A stretch of 64,000 nucleotides of DNA from Deinobacterium chartae (GTDB lineage: Bacteria > Deinococcota > Deinococci > Deinococcales > Deinococcaceae): positions 124,001 to 188,000 of the forward strand of contig NZ_JACHHG010000005.1 of NCBI RefSeq assembly GCF_014202645.1, in the 5' to 3' direction. Below, piece by piece: positions 49,233 to 59,327 of the stretch. The notes under the pieces are model-generated. The model saw only the letters and a list, made by a program, of their open reading frames with translations, was not told the DNA's origin and searched no databases. The first letter of the stretch is position 1, and every line of letters begins with the position of its first letter. Both the position numbers and the translations under genes were made by a program.

Positions 49233-51173
49233 ATGAGAAGACAAGCTGGCTACGCGCTGATAACCGTACTGGTGATGCTGGTGGTCCTGATGGCCCTGCT
49301 CACCGCGTACTTTGTGATTACCCGGGTCGAATCCGTCTCCGCCACCACCTCCGCAGACAACATCAATGCCTTTTACGCGGCCGAGGCCGGCCTGAACCTG
49401 CGCGCCGAGAAAATCCGCAGCAAGTTCTTGGACTACCAGACCCCGCAGGGCATCACGCCCGATACCAGCAACAACCGACAGGCGTGCACCACCGGCAACC
49501 AGGGAAGTCAGGACTTCGCCTGCGAGAGCACGGTGCTGGGCAAGAAAACCGTCTTGACCTACGTCACCGGAAACACGAACGCCCCAGAACACATCATCAT
49601 CCCGCCGGATGAAGGTCTGTTTTCCGGACTGAACGCCAGCCAGTACACCTACACGGTCAATTCCGAAGCGCGCAGCGCAGCGGGGGCGGACCCCGACACC
49701 CTGCTCCAGATGCGTTTCAAGAGCCGTCAGGTGCCGATGTTCCAGTTCGCGGCCTTTTTCAAGGACGACCTCGAGATTCTTCCCAGCCCCAATATGACGC
49801 TGAACGGCCGGGTGCACACCAACAGCAGCCTGTACCTGGGCTCCGGAAACACCCTGACCATCCGCGGCCAGACGACCTATGTTGACCGGCTGTTCCGGGG
49901 CCGCAAGAACACCACGGAGTGCACCGGTGTGGTCAGGATCTACGATCCGGTTAACCCCCGCGACCTGCCCCCTTGCTCGGGCGGCAGAACCCAGATCAAC
50001 CAGAGCCAGCTGACCGCCTTTAACGGTCAAGTCGCCCAGTCCCCGACCCTGACCCTGCCCACCCTGAACTCGCTGGACCCCTCGCCGGTCAACACCCACT
50101 GGGACAAGGCGGACCTCCGGATCATGCTGGTCGTCAACAAAGGTCCCCAGACGCCCTCTGCCAGCTTAGGCGCCCTGGACTACACCGGCACCCCCAGCTC
50201 GACCAACGTTAAAAACCACCTCGACAGGTTCATCTCGGACACCCGCTCGTTCGAGGTCCGGGATCGCAACGGCGTCCGGATGGTCGCCGCCACCAACTAC
50301 CTCAACTCCTCAAACTGCACCGGCGCGCTGGGAGTCAGCAAGAGCTTTTACAACTACCGTGAAAAAGCCCCGATTTACATGCTCGAGGTGGACTACGGCG
50401 CTCTGAGGCAGTGCATCATCAACGACACCACCAACCAGCTTCAGATTCCCAAGGGCCTTGCCAACGACTCGGGGAACGGGATGGTCTGGTACTTCGGCTT
50501 CGCCGATGGCGGAACGTTTAGCGGCCGCAAGGACAGCAACCTGGGCGTCCGCATCCGCAACGCCAGGTACCTGGGCACCAAATCGATTCCCTCGAGCAGC
50601 CTTCCTCCGTCCTCCAACGCCACGCTTTCCGAGACGTCCCGCTGCTCGACGAGCTCCCTGACCTGTGACCTGCAGGGACTCACCATCGTCAGCAACCAGG
50701 CGGTTTATTTGGCCGGCGACTTTAACGTGGATGACAATACGTACCGCTGGCGTCCGGCCTCGATCCTGGCCGACTCGATCAACGTGCTCTCAAACGCGTG
50801 GGCGCAAGGCCCCGCTCAGGATGCCACTCGGGCTTACTCGAGAAGCGGGCCCGCCGCTCAGGACACCGAGGTCAATGCCGCGTTCCTCGCGGGTACGGAC
50901 ATCAGTCAGGGCAGCAACTACTCCGGCGGCCTCGAGAACTACCCCCGCTTTCATGAGAACTGGGGTGGAAAAACCCTGTTCTACAGCGGCTCTTTTGTAA
51001 GTTTGGGTACCGCCAATCACGTCAACGGCATCTGGCGCGACCAGAGATACGACGCGCCACTGCGCGCCTGGGACTATGACCGCCGCTTTGATAACCCCAA
51101 ACTGCTTCCGCCCCTGGCTCCACAGTTCGTCTATCTGCGGCAGGAACTCTTTGCACGTCAGTACGAACGCTAG
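49233..51173 (+). CDS. comZ: Large pilin-like competence protein (ComZ/PilX type)
   Basis: 646 aa. PilX-type N-terminus GYALITVLVMLVVLMALLTAYF with no Glu5-type FTLIE, then NAFYAAEAGLNLRAEK. The large body (from about residue 100) is beta-rich with several Cys and repeated Asn/Ser stretches (NGRVHTNSSLYLG, as in bactofilin-like or PilX C-domains), ending FVYLRQELFARQYER. In Thermus ComZ (pilA1-3 locus) caps the DNA-uptake pilus. Similar place and size here, so I use that name by synteny. Terminator follows. Confidence 0.78.
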   Translation: MRRQAGYALITVLVMLVVLMALLTAYFVITRVESVSATTSADNINAFYAAEAGLNLRAEKIRSKFLDYQTPQGITPDTSNNRQACTTGNQGSQDFACESTVLGKKTVLTYVTGNTNAPEHIIIPPDEGLFSGLNASQYTYTVNSEARSAAGADPDTLLQMRFKSRQVPMFQFAAFFKDDLEILPSPNMTLNGRVHTNSSLYLGSGNTLTIRGQTTYVDRLFRGRKNTTECTGVVRIYDPVNPRDLPPCSGGRTQINQSQLTAFNGQVAQSPTLTLPTLNSLDPSPVNTHWDKADLRIMLVVNKGPQTPSASLGALDYTGTPSSTNVKNHLDRFISDTRSFEVRDRNGVRMVAATNYLNSSNCTGALGVSKSFYNYREKAPIYMLEVDYGALRQCIINDTTNQLQIPKGLANDSGNGMVWYFGFADGGTFSGRKDSNLGVRIRNARYLGTKSIPSSSLPPSSNATLSETSRCSTSSLTCDLQGLTIVSNQAVYLAGDFNVDDNTYRWRPASILADSINVLSNAWAQGPAQDATRAYSRSGPAAQDTEVNAAFLAGTDISQGSNYSGGLENYPRFHENWGGKTLFYSGSFVSLGTANHVNGIWRDQRYDAPLRAWDYDRRFDNPKLLPPLAPQFVYLRQELFARQYER

Positions 51174-51196
51174 AATCCGTACCCAGCCCTGTCTTC

Positions 51197-51232
51197 AAAA
51201 AGCCTGGACTAATATCCAGGCTTTTTTATTTT
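51197..51232 (+). terminator. Intrinsic terminator
   Basis: AAAAAGCCTGGA-CTAATA-TCCAGGCTTTTT followed by a T/A-rich run, behind comZ. Confidence 0.9.
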
Positions 51233-51448
51233 TTGATAGCCATACGGGTTATACAGAGCAATTCCAATAAAAATAGGCAATGAAATAAATTAATTAGAGG
51301 CTCAGTGATATACGATTAAGACATTTTATAGGATGTTGTTCCTGCGCGATCAACACCTCCTCGAGGCCTCGAGACCTTCGCGTGCAATGCCCTGGCGAAC
51401 CGGCCCTGATGTTATTCCTGATCCGGCTTGCCTCAAAGGAGCGTATTC

Positions 51449-51871
51449 ATGAAGGATTCTACTCAAGGCTTTACCCTGCTCGAACTGCTGATCGTCATTG
51501 CGATCATCGGCATTCTGGCTGCCGTGCTGCTCCCTAATCTGGTAGGCGCGCGTGGCGCAGCGAACAAACGAGCCCTACAGGGACACAGTTCCACCGTCTA
51601 CAAGGTAGCCGTTGCCATCATGGCCGAAGACGCGACCTTGTCCGGCACCGATGTCGCCTCAGCCGTAAACGGCGAATGCATGAAAGACAACGTTGGAGTC
51701 ATTCCGGTTCAAGGAACCCATTTCAAGTACGGATGGAATGCGGTTCCCGCCGCAGTCAAAGACGGAGGATCTTGCAGCGTCAGTTTTGCAAACAACGACT
51801 TCGTCGTTGAGGTCAAAGGCGGCCCATCGGCCGACAATCTCACCTCGGTCAACGGCGGGCAACCCAAGTAA
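51449..51871 (+). CDS. pilA4: Major pilin (PilA4-like)
   Basis: 140 aa. Leader MKDSTQG, FTLLELLIVIAIIGILAAVL with Glu5, ALQGHSSTVYKVAVAIMAED on the stem helix. Two Cys (GECMKD and GGSCSV). It closely parallels the 42223 pilin in stem and size. AAAGGAG before ATG 51449 (the open frame extends 7 codons more). The 275-nt gap after comZ holds the comZ terminator and AT-rich DNA, so it has its own promoter, in keeping with strong expression. Confidence 0.88.
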   Translation: MKDSTQGFTLLELLIVIAIIGILAAVLLPNLVGARGAANKRALQGHSSTVYKVAVAIMAEDATLSGTDVASAVNGECMKDNVGVIPVQGTHFKYGWNAVPAAVKDGGSCSVSFANNDFVVEVKGGPSADNLTSVNGGQPK

Positions 51872-51886
51872 ATCAAGGCCTCTCCG

Positions 51887-51912
51887 CCCCGCCCCTGGGG
51901 GCGGGGTTTTTC
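51887..51912 (+). terminator. Intrinsic terminator
   Basis: CCCCGCCCC and GGGGCGGGG around a very short loop followed by TTTTTC, behind pilA4. Confidence 0.8.
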
Positions 51913-51925
51913 ATGCACTCCGGGC

Positions 51926-51954
51926 TTGACCCTCACGGGTTATTCCTGTATCAT
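51926..51954 (+). promoter_or_regulatory. tRNA-Pro promoter
   Basis: TTGACC (51926-51931), 17-bp spacer, TATCAT (51949-51954), placed to start transcription about 35 nt before the tRNA. Confidence 0.8.
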
Positions 51955-51997
51955 GCCTTCTGCCCTGGGGTTTACCCCTGGCAACAACCACCCGGGT

Positions 51998-52074
<77 letters not shown>

Positions 52075-52077
52075 AAC

Positions 52078-52105
52078 AAAAACCCTCCCACTCGGGAGGG
52101 TTTTT
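52078..52105. terminator. Hairpin terminator after the tRNA
   Basis: AAAAACCCTCCC-ACTC-GGGAGGGTTTTT, a 12-bp stem that works for both the tRNA and the convergent dehydrogenase gene. Confidence 0.88.
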
Positions 52106-52111
52106 CTTGTC

Positions 52112-53767
52112 CTACTCCAGACGGGCCGCCACTGCGCGCCCGGCCACACGACCCGAAAACAGGCACCCTCCCAGAAAGGTCCCCTCGAGGGCGCGGTAAC
52201 CGTGCATGCCTCCCCCGCCGAAGCCCGCGACCTCTCCGGCGGCGTACAGGCCCCCTACCGGCTCACCGCCTGCGCGCAGCACGCGCCCCTCGAGGTCGGT
52301 TTCCAGGCCGCCCAGGGTCTTGCGGGTGAGGATGTGCAGCCGCACCGCGATGAGCGGCCCCGCCGAGGGATCGAGGATGCGGTGGGGCCGGGCGACCCGC
52401 ACCAGTTTGTCGCCGAGGTAGTTGCGTGCGCCCCGGATGGCGGTGATCTGCAAGTCCTTGGTGAAGCGGTGCGCGACCTCGCGGTCACGCGCGAGAATTT
52501 CGGCCTCGAGGAGCTGCGGGTCGATGGGGGCGTGCGGGGTGAGGTCGTTCATGCCGCGCACGAGCTCGGGCAGGGTGGCGCGCACGATGAAATCCTCGCC
52601 CTGCCGCTTGAAGGCCTCGACCGGAGGGGTGGCTCCCGGCAGAACCCGCCCGAGGGTGCGCAGCACGCTGCGTCCGGTGAGATCCGGGTTCTGCTCGGAG
52701 CCGGAGAGCGCGAACTCGCGCTCGATGATGCGCTGGTTGAGCACGAACCACGAGTGGTCAAATCCGCTGCGGGCGATGTGCTCGAGCGCACCCAGGCTGT
52801 CAAAACCGGGAAACAGCGGCACGGGCAGGCGCCGCCCCTGCGCATCGAGCCACAGCGGCGAGGGCCCGCTGAGAATGCGGATGCCGTGGCGGCTCCAGAC
52901 CGGGGCGTAGTTGAGGATGCCCTCGGGATAGTGCCACATGCGGTCCGGGTGAATGACCCGCCCACCGTGGGCCGCGACCACCTCGAGCATGCGGCCGTCC
53001 ACGTGGTCGGGCACGCCCGAGATCATGCGCTTCGGGGGGGCGCCCAGGCGCTGGGGCCAGTTGCGCCGCACAAGGTCGTGATTGCCGCCGATACCGCCGG
53101 AGGTCACGATCACGGCCTCCGCGCGCAGCGCGAATTCGCCCGCCACCACCCTCGAGGAGCGCGCGCCGCGCACGGCCGCATGCTCCTCGAGGATTTCGCC
53201 GTGTACGCCGTCTACCGCGCCCTGGCTCAGGCTCAGGCCGGTCACGCGGTGGCGAAAGCGCAGCGAGAGTCGCCCGGCCTGCACACCCTGCTGCACCCGG
53301 CGCACGAACGGCTCGAGGACACCGGGACCGGTACCCCAGGTGACGTGAAAACGCGGGACCGAGTTGCCGTGGCCCCGGGCGAGGTAACCGCCGCGCTCGG
53401 CCCACTGCACCACCGGAAAGAAGCGCACGCCCAGAGCGCGCAGCCACGCGTACTTCTCGCCCGCGGCGAAATCCACGTAGGCCTCGGCCCAGCGGCGCGG
53501 CCAGTGGTCGTCCTCGCGGTCAAAGCCGGCCGAGCCCAGCCAGTCTTGCCAGGCGAGCTCGCGCGAGTCGCGGATGCCCAGCCGCCGCTGTTCGGGCGAA
53601 CCGACCAGAAACAGGCCACCGAACGACCAGAACGCCTGACCGCCCAGCGAGGCCTCGGGCTCCTGCTCGAGCACGATGACGCGCCGCCCGGCGTCCAGCA
53701 GCTCGGCGGCGGCGACCAGTCCGGCGAGCCCGGCTCCCACGATGATTGCATCTGCATCCTGCCCCAT
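52112..53767 (-). CDS. FAD-binding dehydrogenase (KstD/fumarate-reductase flavoprotein fold)
   Basis: 551 aa. N-terminal FAD site [39 protein letters not shown], a second nucleotide strand [11 protein letters not shown] and the C-terminal [19 protein letters not shown]. This is the group often named FAD-binding dehydrogenase (related to 3-ketosteroid dehydrogenases); the substrate is unknown and no heme or Fe-S partner gene is near. ATG 53767 follows GGAGG. Divergent from moeA with an 85-nt gap. Confidence 0.85.
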   Translation of the reverse strand: MGQDADAIIVGAGLAGLVAAAELLDAGRRVIVLEQEPEASLGGQAFWSFGGLFLVGSPEQRRLGIRDSRELAWQDWLGSAGFDREDDHWPRRWAEAYVDFAAGEKYAWLRALGVRFFPVVQWAERGGYLARGHGNSVPRFHVTWGTGPGVLEPFVRRVQQGVQAGRLSLRFRHRVTGLSLSQGAVDGVHGEILEEHAAVRGARSSRVVAGEFALRAEAVIVTSGGIGGNHDLVRRNWPQRLGAPPKRMISGVPDHVDGRMLEVVAAHGGRVIHPDRMWHYPEGILNYAPVWSRHGIRILSGPSPLWLDAQGRRLPVPLFPGFDSLGALEHIARSGFDHSWFVLNQRIIEREFALSGSEQNPDLTGRSVLRTLGRVLPGATPPVEAFKRQGEDFIVRATLPELVRGMNDLTPHAPIDPQLLEAEILARDREVAHRFTKDLQITAIRGARNYLGDKLVRVARPHRILDPSAGPLIAVRLHILTRKTLGGLETDLEGRVLRAGGEPVGGLYAAGEVAGFGGGGMHGYRALEGTFLGGCLFSGRVAGRAVAARLE

Positions 53768-53852
53768 GCGCTGCACCTCCGGATCATGATGGTGCCTCAC
53801 CATACCGGATCGCACTGCAAACGGTCTTTGTGCGCAGCTGTTACCCTGAGCC

Positions 53853-55064
53853 ATGCCGGATTTTCCGATGAACATCAGCATCCCCGAGGCGGTGGCGGCC
53901 CTCGAGGCGGCTCTCCCCCGCCCGGTCGAGGAGCACCGCCCGCTCGCGCAGGCGCGCGGGCGGGTGCTCTCGCAGGACCTGACGGCGCTGTGCGACCACC
54001 CGGGCCTGGATGACAGCGCGCTCGACGGAATCGCCGTGCGCCTCGAGGATACGCGCGAGGCCGACGAAGCCCGGCCGGTGACCCTCGAGGTGATCGGGGA
54101 ATCGCGCGCGGGAGCGGCCTTCGGGGGAAAGCTGGAGGCCGGGCAGGCGGTGCGCATCTACACCGGGGCTCCGGTGCCCAGCGGCGCGGACGGCATCGTG
54201 CCGGTCGAGCGCCTGGCTTTCGAGGCGAACCGGGTGCGGGTTCTGGCCCCCGGGCGCGCGCAGGACATCCGCAGGCAAGGCAGCGATTTCGCGGTGGGCG
54301 ACCTGGGACTGCCCCGCGGAACCCTGCTGCGTCCCCCGGCGCTGGCGCTGGCCGCCGCGATGGGCTACGCCACGCTTCCGGTGTGGCGGCCCTGGCGGGT
54401 GGCCCTGCTGTCTACCGGAGACGAGGTGCGCGAACCGGGCGAGGCCCTCGAGCCGGGGCAGGTGTACGACTCGAACCTGTACGGTCTCGCGGCGCTGCTC
54501 GAGGAGATGGGCGTGCAGGCGGTCCGCCTGCCCCACGCTCTGGATACCCCTGAGGCCCTTACGGCGGCGCTGGGTCCGCTGGGCGAGGTGGACCTGCTGC
54601 TGACCAGCGGCGGGGTCAGCATGGGCCGCTACGACCTGGTGCGCGACCTCCTGATCGACCAGGGCCAGGTGGACTTCTGGAAGGTCCGTATCCGCCCGGG
54701 GGGGCCGGCGATCCTGGGCCGCTGGCGCGACCTGCCGGTGTTCGGGCTGCCGGGCAACCCGGTCTCGGCGCTGGTGGTGTTCGAGGTGATCGTGCGCCCG
54801 GCCCTGCTGCGCGCCCAGGGACACACCGGGGAACCGCACCGTTTCACGCAGGCGGTGTCCCGCAGCCATTTCCGGAGCGTGGAGGGCAAGACCGCCTTCT
54901 GGCGCGCCCTGCTGAGCCGCGAGGGCGAGAGCTTCGCGGCCTACGCCTACCACAACCAGCTCTCCAGCGGTCTGCGCGGGCTGGCCACCTCGAATGCGCT
55001 GGTGGTGGTAGAGCCCGGCCTCGAGGTGCGCCCGGGCGATACGGTGCAGGCCATGTGGTTGTAA
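53853..55064 (+). CDS. moeA: Molybdopterin molybdenumtransferase
   Basis: 403 aa. Inserts molybdenum into adenylated molybdopterin. Visible motifs: GLDDSALDGIAVR (N-domain), TGAPVPSGADGIVPVE, LLSTGDEV, LLTSGGVSMGRYD and GLPGNPVSALVVFE, then the small C-terminal domain. The N-domain reads SALDGIA where DGYAV is usual, with one key Tyr changed to Ile. TACCCT 5 nt before the ATG and no ribosome site indicate a leaderless mRNA. No other moa/mob genes in the window. Confidence 0.92.
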   Translation: MPDFPMNISIPEAVAALEAALPRPVEEHRPLAQARGRVLSQDLTALCDHPGLDDSALDGIAVRLEDTREADEARPVTLEVIGESRAGAAFGGKLEAGQAVRIYTGAPVPSGADGIVPVERLAFEANRVRVLAPGRAQDIRRQGSDFAVGDLGLPRGTLLRPPALALAAAMGYATLPVWRPWRVALLSTGDEVREPGEALEPGQVYDSNLYGLAALLEEMGVQAVRLPHALDTPEALTAALGPLGEVDLLLTSGGVSMGRYDLVRDLLIDQGQVDFWKVRIRPGGPAILGRWRDLPVFGLPGNPVSALVVFEVIVRPALLRAQGHTGEPHRFTQAVSRSHFRSVEGKTAFWRALLSREGESFAAYAYHNQLSSGLRGLATSNALVVVEPGLEVRPGDTVQAMWL

Positions 55065-55091
55065 CGGACGCGCGGATCGCGCGGCGAACCC

Positions 55092-56231
55092 TCAGGGCCA
55101 AAAGCTCAGGTGCAGCGGCCCGGCAGGCCCGAGGGTCACGCCCGGGCGGGGCCGGGGATCTCCGCCGCACGGGCGCAGGGTTCCGTCCAGAAAACCGCTC
55201 AGGGCCTCCTCGAGCAGCAACTGCGCGAGGTGCATGCCCAAGCAGGTGCGCTCGCCGCCACCGAACGGCAGGTAAGCCCAGGCCGGAGGTTTGTGCAAGA
55301 AACGCTGTGGCCGGAACGCCAGCGGTTCCGGCCACAGGCTGGGGTCACGGTGGGTCAGATACGGGCTGTACATCACCAGGGTCCCGCGTGGCAGCGCGCA
55401 GCCGTCCACCTCGAGGTCCCGTGCGAGGCGACGGCTGCCCATCCAACCCGGCGGGAACAGGCGCAGGGTCTCGCGGATGACCGGGCCCAACCCCTCGGGA
55501 TGGCGCCACTGCGGGTAGGCCGCCAAGTGCCACAGCGTCCAGGCCAGCGTGTGCGTGGTGGTGTCGTGCGCAGCACCCAGCGCGATCCGGGTCTCCTCGA
55601 GGCCACCCTCGAGACGGCACAACTGCGCGAGCAGGTCGTCTCCGCCCCGAACGCGCCGAAGCGCGCCCAGGCGGCGCAGCTCGGCCCGGAAGCGCGCGAA
55701 CACGGCAGGGCGGGGCAGCATCGGCAGCGGAAACGGACGGCGCAGCGGGGCAAGGTAGGCGTGCAGCAGCGCGTCCTCGAATTCGCCCGAGAAAAAGGCG
55801 GCGTTGAGCATGCGGCGCACGTTCGTATCGGCCCAGGCCAGCGCATCGAACTCGCCCCGCACCGGCCGGATGGCGGCGCGGACCCGCTGGCGCAGCGCCT
55901 CGAGGGAACGGGCGTGAAAGCTCGGGTTCAGGGTGGCGCGGCGCTCGCGGTGCGCGGGAGCATCGGTCAAGATGACCCCGCCTGCCAAATAAGGGACCAG
56001 GCGGCTGAACGATCCCGCGCTGCGAAACGCGGACAGGTCGGAGAGCAGGCGGCGGTTGAACCCGGGGCTGTACCCCACCACCGTCCGCAGCCCCAGGTTC
56101 AGCTCGAACAGGGGTCCCAGGCGCGCTCCGGCCTCGAGCAGTTCCAGCGGGTGCCCGCCCCAGTCGGGCAGGTGGCCCAGCGGCGGCCAGCGGCGCGGCG
56201 GCGCAGGCAGTGTGCGCCGCGCGAAGGTCAC
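55092..56231 (-). CDS. Cytochrome P450 (CYP287-like carotenoid hydroxylase)
   Basis: 379 aa. Heme-binding FGGGERTCLGMH with Cys330, helix-K ExxR in IRETLRLF, and I-helix GAAHDTTTH. In Deinococcus, CYP287A1 hydroxylates carbon 2 of the beta-ionone ring of deinoxanthin; the context supports the same job. It is short for a P450, lacking a membrane anchor. GTG start 56231 overlaps the crtD stop (GTGA) with GGAGGAG ahead. Last gene of the operon. Confidence 0.85.
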   Translation of the reverse strand: MTFARRTLPAPPRRWPPLGHLPDWGGHPLELLEAGARLGPLFELNLGLRTVVGYSPGFNRRLLSDLSAFRSAGSFSRLVPYLAGGVILTDAPAHRERRATLNPSFHARSLEALRQRVRAAIRPVRGEFDALAWADTNVRRMLNAAFFSGEFEDALLHAYLAPLRRPFPLPMLPRPAVFARFRAELRRLGALRRVRGGDDLLAQLCRLEGGLEETRIALGAAHDTTTHTLAWTLWHLAAYPQWRHPEGLGPVIRETLRLFPPGWMGSRRLARDLEVDGCALPRGTLVMYSPYLTHRDPSLWPEPLAFRPQRFLHKPPAWAYLPFGGGERTCLGMHLAQLLLEEALSGFLDGTLRPCGGDPRPRPGVTLGPAGPLHLSFWP

Positions 56232-57586
56232 GGCTCCTCCCCGGCTCCCAGGTCGTCGTAGGCCAGCCCGGCCAGCTGTCCGGCACCGTTCCAGCCGGAC
56301 AGCAGCGCGAGCGGAACCCCGCCGCCCGGATGAACGGTACCGCCCACCTGCCGCAGGTTGCTCAGGCCGCTCAGCTGCCAGCCGGGCCGCAACGCGCCCA
56401 GCAGGCCGTGCGGTGCCGGGCCGTACAAAGCGCCCCGGTGGCCGGTGAGCGCGTAATCTTGCGGGGCCAGCGCGCGCCACTCGCGCACGGGCAGCGGCAG
56501 GCGTGCGCGCAGCAGGCCCAGCAGGTGCCGCGCGTACTCCTCGCGGTCGGGGACCGGACGCGCGGCGGCGTTGACCAGGGCGAAGCCGCGCTGCCCCTCG
56601 GTGTGCAGGTAAATCGTCGGGTCCAGCGCGACGCCGCGCCGCTCGAGCTCGGCCCACTCGGCCCGGTAATCGCCCGAAAACAGGAGGTGGTGACTCAGGC
56701 CCAGGTCTTCTTCGAGGTCGAGCTGCAGGGCAAAGCCCGAAGTGCCCAGCGGCTCCTCGGGAAAGGGACGGCCCAGCAGCCAGTGGGTAAAGGCCCGGTC
56801 GCAGGCGGCCACGAAAGCCTCCGCGCGCACCCGCCCGCCTTTTTGCAGGTAAGCGGCCTCCACCCGCCCGCCCGCGGTCTCCAGGGAACCCACCGCAGCT
56901 CCGTAGCGGAAGGTGACGCCGTGCGCGCGGCACAGCGCCTCGAGCGCACACGCGAGTGCGGAAAAGCCCCCCTGGGGGTGCCACACCCCCAGCCCCAGCT
57001 CGACCCAGGCGATGTTGTGCAAGATCGCCGGAGCACGGTAGGGATTCGCCCCCATGTAGGTGGCAAAGCGCAAGAAGAACGGGCTCAGGTATGGCCCTGC
57101 GGGCCGCACCAGCCGCTCGAGGGAACTGAGCGGGTGGGCGCGCAGGCCGTGGCGCAGGCCGTAGGCGGTCAGCTGCGGCAAACCGGGCGGCGGGGCCAGC
57201 AAAAAGGTGCGCGCCGCGCCCTCGTACAGCGCGCGGGCTTCCTCGAGCAGCCGCCGGTAGGCCCGCCCCTCGGCGGCGTCCAGCTGTGCGAGCGTGGCCT
57301 CCAAGTCGCGCTCCGGAGCAAAGCGGCGACCGCCCAGGTAGTGGTAGGTCGTGAGCGGTGACACCGGGCACAACGCAGGGGGCGCAGCTCCGGCGCGCTC
57401 GAACAGCGCGCGGGTGATCTGGGGCAAGGTCAATACGGTGGGCCCGCTGGGAATACCCCGGTAGCCCTCGGCCTTGCCTCCCGGGCGCTCGCCGCGCTCG
57501 AGCACCTCCACCTCGTGCCCCTCGAGGGCCAGCCGCAGCGCTGCCGCGAGGCCCGCGAAGCCCGCCCCGATCACCACCACCCTCAC
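56228..57586 (-). CDS. crtD: Carotenoid 3',4'-desaturase (CrtD-type)
   Basis: 452 aa. CrtI/CrtD superfamily: FAD motif [30 protein letters not shown], '[19 protein letters not shown]' (seen as [15 protein letters not shown]) and the carotene-binding C-terminal [19 protein letters not shown] with the conserved GG-P signature. In the deinoxanthin pathway CrtD adds a double bond at the 3',4' position after 1'-hydroxylation. GTGA overlap with the P450, 4-nt overlap with the GT gene. Confidence 0.85.
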   Translation of the reverse strand: MRVVVIGAGFAGLAAALRLALEGHEVEVLERGERPGGKAEGYRGIPSGPTVLTLPQITRALFERAGAAPPALCPVSPLTTYHYLGGRRFAPERDLEATLAQLDAAEGRAYRRLLEEARALYEGAARTFLLAPPPGLPQLTAYGLRHGLRAHPLSSLERLVRPAGPYLSPFFLRFATYMGANPYRAPAILHNIAWVELGLGVWHPQGGFSALACALEALCRAHGVTFRYGAAVGSLETAGGRVEAAYLQKGGRVRAEAFVAACDRAFTHWLLGRPFPEEPLGTSGFALQLDLEEDLGLSHHLLFSGDYRAEWAELERRGVALDPTIYLHTEGQRGFALVNAAARPVPDREEYARHLLGLLRARLPLPVREWRALAPQDYALTGHRGALYGPAPHGLLGALRPGWQLSGLSNLRQVGGTVHPGGGVPLALLSGWNGAGQLAGLAYDDLGAGEEP

Positions 57587-58674
57587 CGGCGGTACTCCCG
57601 GCCCTTCCAGGTGTAGCGGCCCCCCAGGGCCCGCAGGTAGATCGGTACGGCCAGCAGCGGAGCCAGGGGGGTGGTCGTGACCTCGAGCAGGTCACGCAGG
57701 CCGTGGCGTCCGGTTGCCACGTTGACCAGGGCCCGCTCGGCGAGGCCCAGCAGGGCCAGCCGCCGCCAGACCGGATCGGCGGCCCGGAGCCAGGGCAGGC
57801 TGTAAAGAGCGAGGTGCAGCAGCATGGACATCAGCACCAGTATCCGGCTTCCGCCGTGAAAAGCGCGGAGATTTTTACCAAATCCCTCGAAGACCTCGGC
57901 GAACCCCCGGTACATCCGCACGCTCACCCGGTCTCTGCCCAGGGCCAGATCCAGCCGCCCGCCCGCCGCCTTCACGGTCCGGGCCAGGCGCACGTCCTCG
58001 AGGACGTCCGAGCGCACGGCGGCATGGCCGCCCACGCGCCAGTAGATCTCGCGGCGGAAGGCCATCAGCTGCCCGTTCCCGGCAGCGGCCGAGGGAAAAG
58101 GCGTACGAACCAGCGGGTAGGGCAGCAGCGTCAGCAGCACGTCGTCGATCAGCGGAACCAGCGCCCGCTCGGCGAACGAGCGGGTGCGCTGGCGCGGCCA
58201 GACGGTCAGCAGGTCGGCCCCGGAGCGCTCCAGCCGTGCGAGCAGCGCTCCCAGCGCCCCCGGCTCCCAGAACACGTCCGCGTCGGTAAATACCAGCAGC
58301 TGACCGCGTGCCTGCCCGGCCAGCTGCCAGCAGGCCCAGGGCTTGCCCAGCCAGCCCCGGGGCAGCGGCTTGCCCCGAATCACCCGCAGTCGCCCGGCCG
58401 CTCCTGCACGTCGGGCCACCTCGAGGGCCACCCCGGCGCTGCCATCGGTCGAGCCGTCGTCGAGCAGCAGCAGCTCGAGGGCCGGCTGAGCCAGCAGGCC
58501 CGGCAGGGTGGCGGGCAGGTTGTGCGCCTCGTTGCGCACCGGAACCAGCAACGAAACCGTGAGTGCTCGCCCGGGTGCCGCGCGCCGCAGAACCGGAAAG
58601 GTCAGCAGGTTCAGCGCCAGCACGCCCAGCTTGAGCAGCAACAAAACCTGCAGCGCACCGGTCAGCGGGCTCAC
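57583..58674 (-). CDS. Family 2 glycosyltransferase (CruC-like)
   Basis: 363 aa. One N-terminal TM, then GT-A domain: [22 protein letters not shown], the DxD in [31 protein letters not shown] and acceptor-site EDVRLART; two or three C-terminal TM segments ([17 protein letters not shown]). This is the type that puts glucose on carotenoid hydroxyl groups (CruC, staphyloxanthin-type enzymes). GTG 58674 overlaps the acyltransferase stop; GGAGGAG precedes it. Confidence 0.83.
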   Translation of the reverse strand: MSPLTGALQVLLLLKLGVLALNLLTFPVLRRAAPGRALTVSLLVPVRNEAHNLPATLPGLLAQPALELLLLDDGSTDGSAGVALEVARRAGAAGRLRVIRGKPLPRGWLGKPWACWQLAGQARGQLLVFTDADVFWEPGALGALLARLERSGADLLTVWPRQRTRSFAERALVPLIDDVLLTLLPYPLVRTPFPSAAAGNGQLMAFRREIYWRVGGHAAVRSDVLEDVRLARTVKAAGGRLDLALGRDRVSVRMYRGFAEVFEGFGKNLRAFHGGSRILVLMSMLLHLALYSLPWLRAADPVWRRLALLGLAERALVNVATGRHGLRDLLEVTTTPLAPLLAVPIYLRALGGRYTWKGREYRR

Positions 58675-59327
58675 CGGCCCTCCTCCCCGGTCAGCCGCAG
58701 CAGCAGTCGGCTCGGCCCGCCCAGACGCTCGCTGGTGCTGGCACGCCCGCGCATGACCCGGTCGAAGCCGGGCAGGGGGCGTTCGGGGTCGTGCACGCCC
58801 AGCGCGTGGTCCAGTTCGCCAAGCAGCCGGTTTAAGTCCGCCTCGAGCTGGGGTCCGCTGCTGGGCGGCCCGATCCAGGCGTAAGCCTCCGGCGCCTCGT
58901 GGCCGCGCATCACCACCCGCACGGCCAGCGGCAGCAGCGGCACATCCGCCCGCTCGGCCAGCCACGCGGCCCCGGGACGCAGGTCCGAGACCGGAGCAGG
59001 TGGACGCAGACGGCCCTCCGGGTAGATCACCAGCGCCTGACCGGCCCGCAGGCGGCGCAGCGCCGGACGCAGCTCGCGCGTTCCCAGCGCTCCCAGATGC
59101 CGGAAGAAGGCAAAACGCGTCAGCTGGGCGTCGTCCATCAGCACGGCGGGCGGGCGGCAGTGCGCCCAGGCCAGCTCTCCGGCCAGGTAGCCGTCCCACC
59201 ACGAGTGATGGTTGGCCGCCAGCACCGCGCCGCCCAGAGGCCATACGCCGCGCAGCCACAGGCCGCGCAGCGCACGCCTCAGCGAGCGGCGGACCAACGG
59301 GCGGAAGGTGGCCTCGAGGAGATCCAC
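58671..59327 (-). CDS. PlsC-type acyltransferase (CruD-like)
   Basis: 218 aa. NHHSWWDG as the H-x4-D motif and YPEGR as the second block of glycerophosphate acyltransferases; no strong TM. Next to a glycosyltransferase and carotenoid genes, it may acylate the sugar of a carotenoid glucoside (as CruD) rather than a glycerolipid. GTG 59327 is the best start (GGGAG ahead); this overlaps the end of the upstream gene by 49 nt. Confidence 0.75.
   Translation of the reverse strand: MDLLEATFRPLVRRSLRRALRGLWLRGVWPLGGAVLAANHHSWWDGYLAGELAWAHCRPPAVLMDDAQLTRFAFFRHLGALGTRELRPALRRLRAGQALVIYPEGRLRPPAPVSDLRPGAAWLAERADVPLLPLAVRVVMRGHEAPEAYAWIGPPSSGPQLEADLNRLLGELDHALGVHDPERPLPGFDRVMRGRASTSERLGGPSRLLLRLTGEEGR

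Noticed and set aside
56232-57695. Long minus-strand upstream extension of the P450 frame
   Set aside because: It overlaps crtD and the GT gene in another frame and is Gly/Arg/Ala-rich; the GTG at 56231 with GGAGGAG is the real start.
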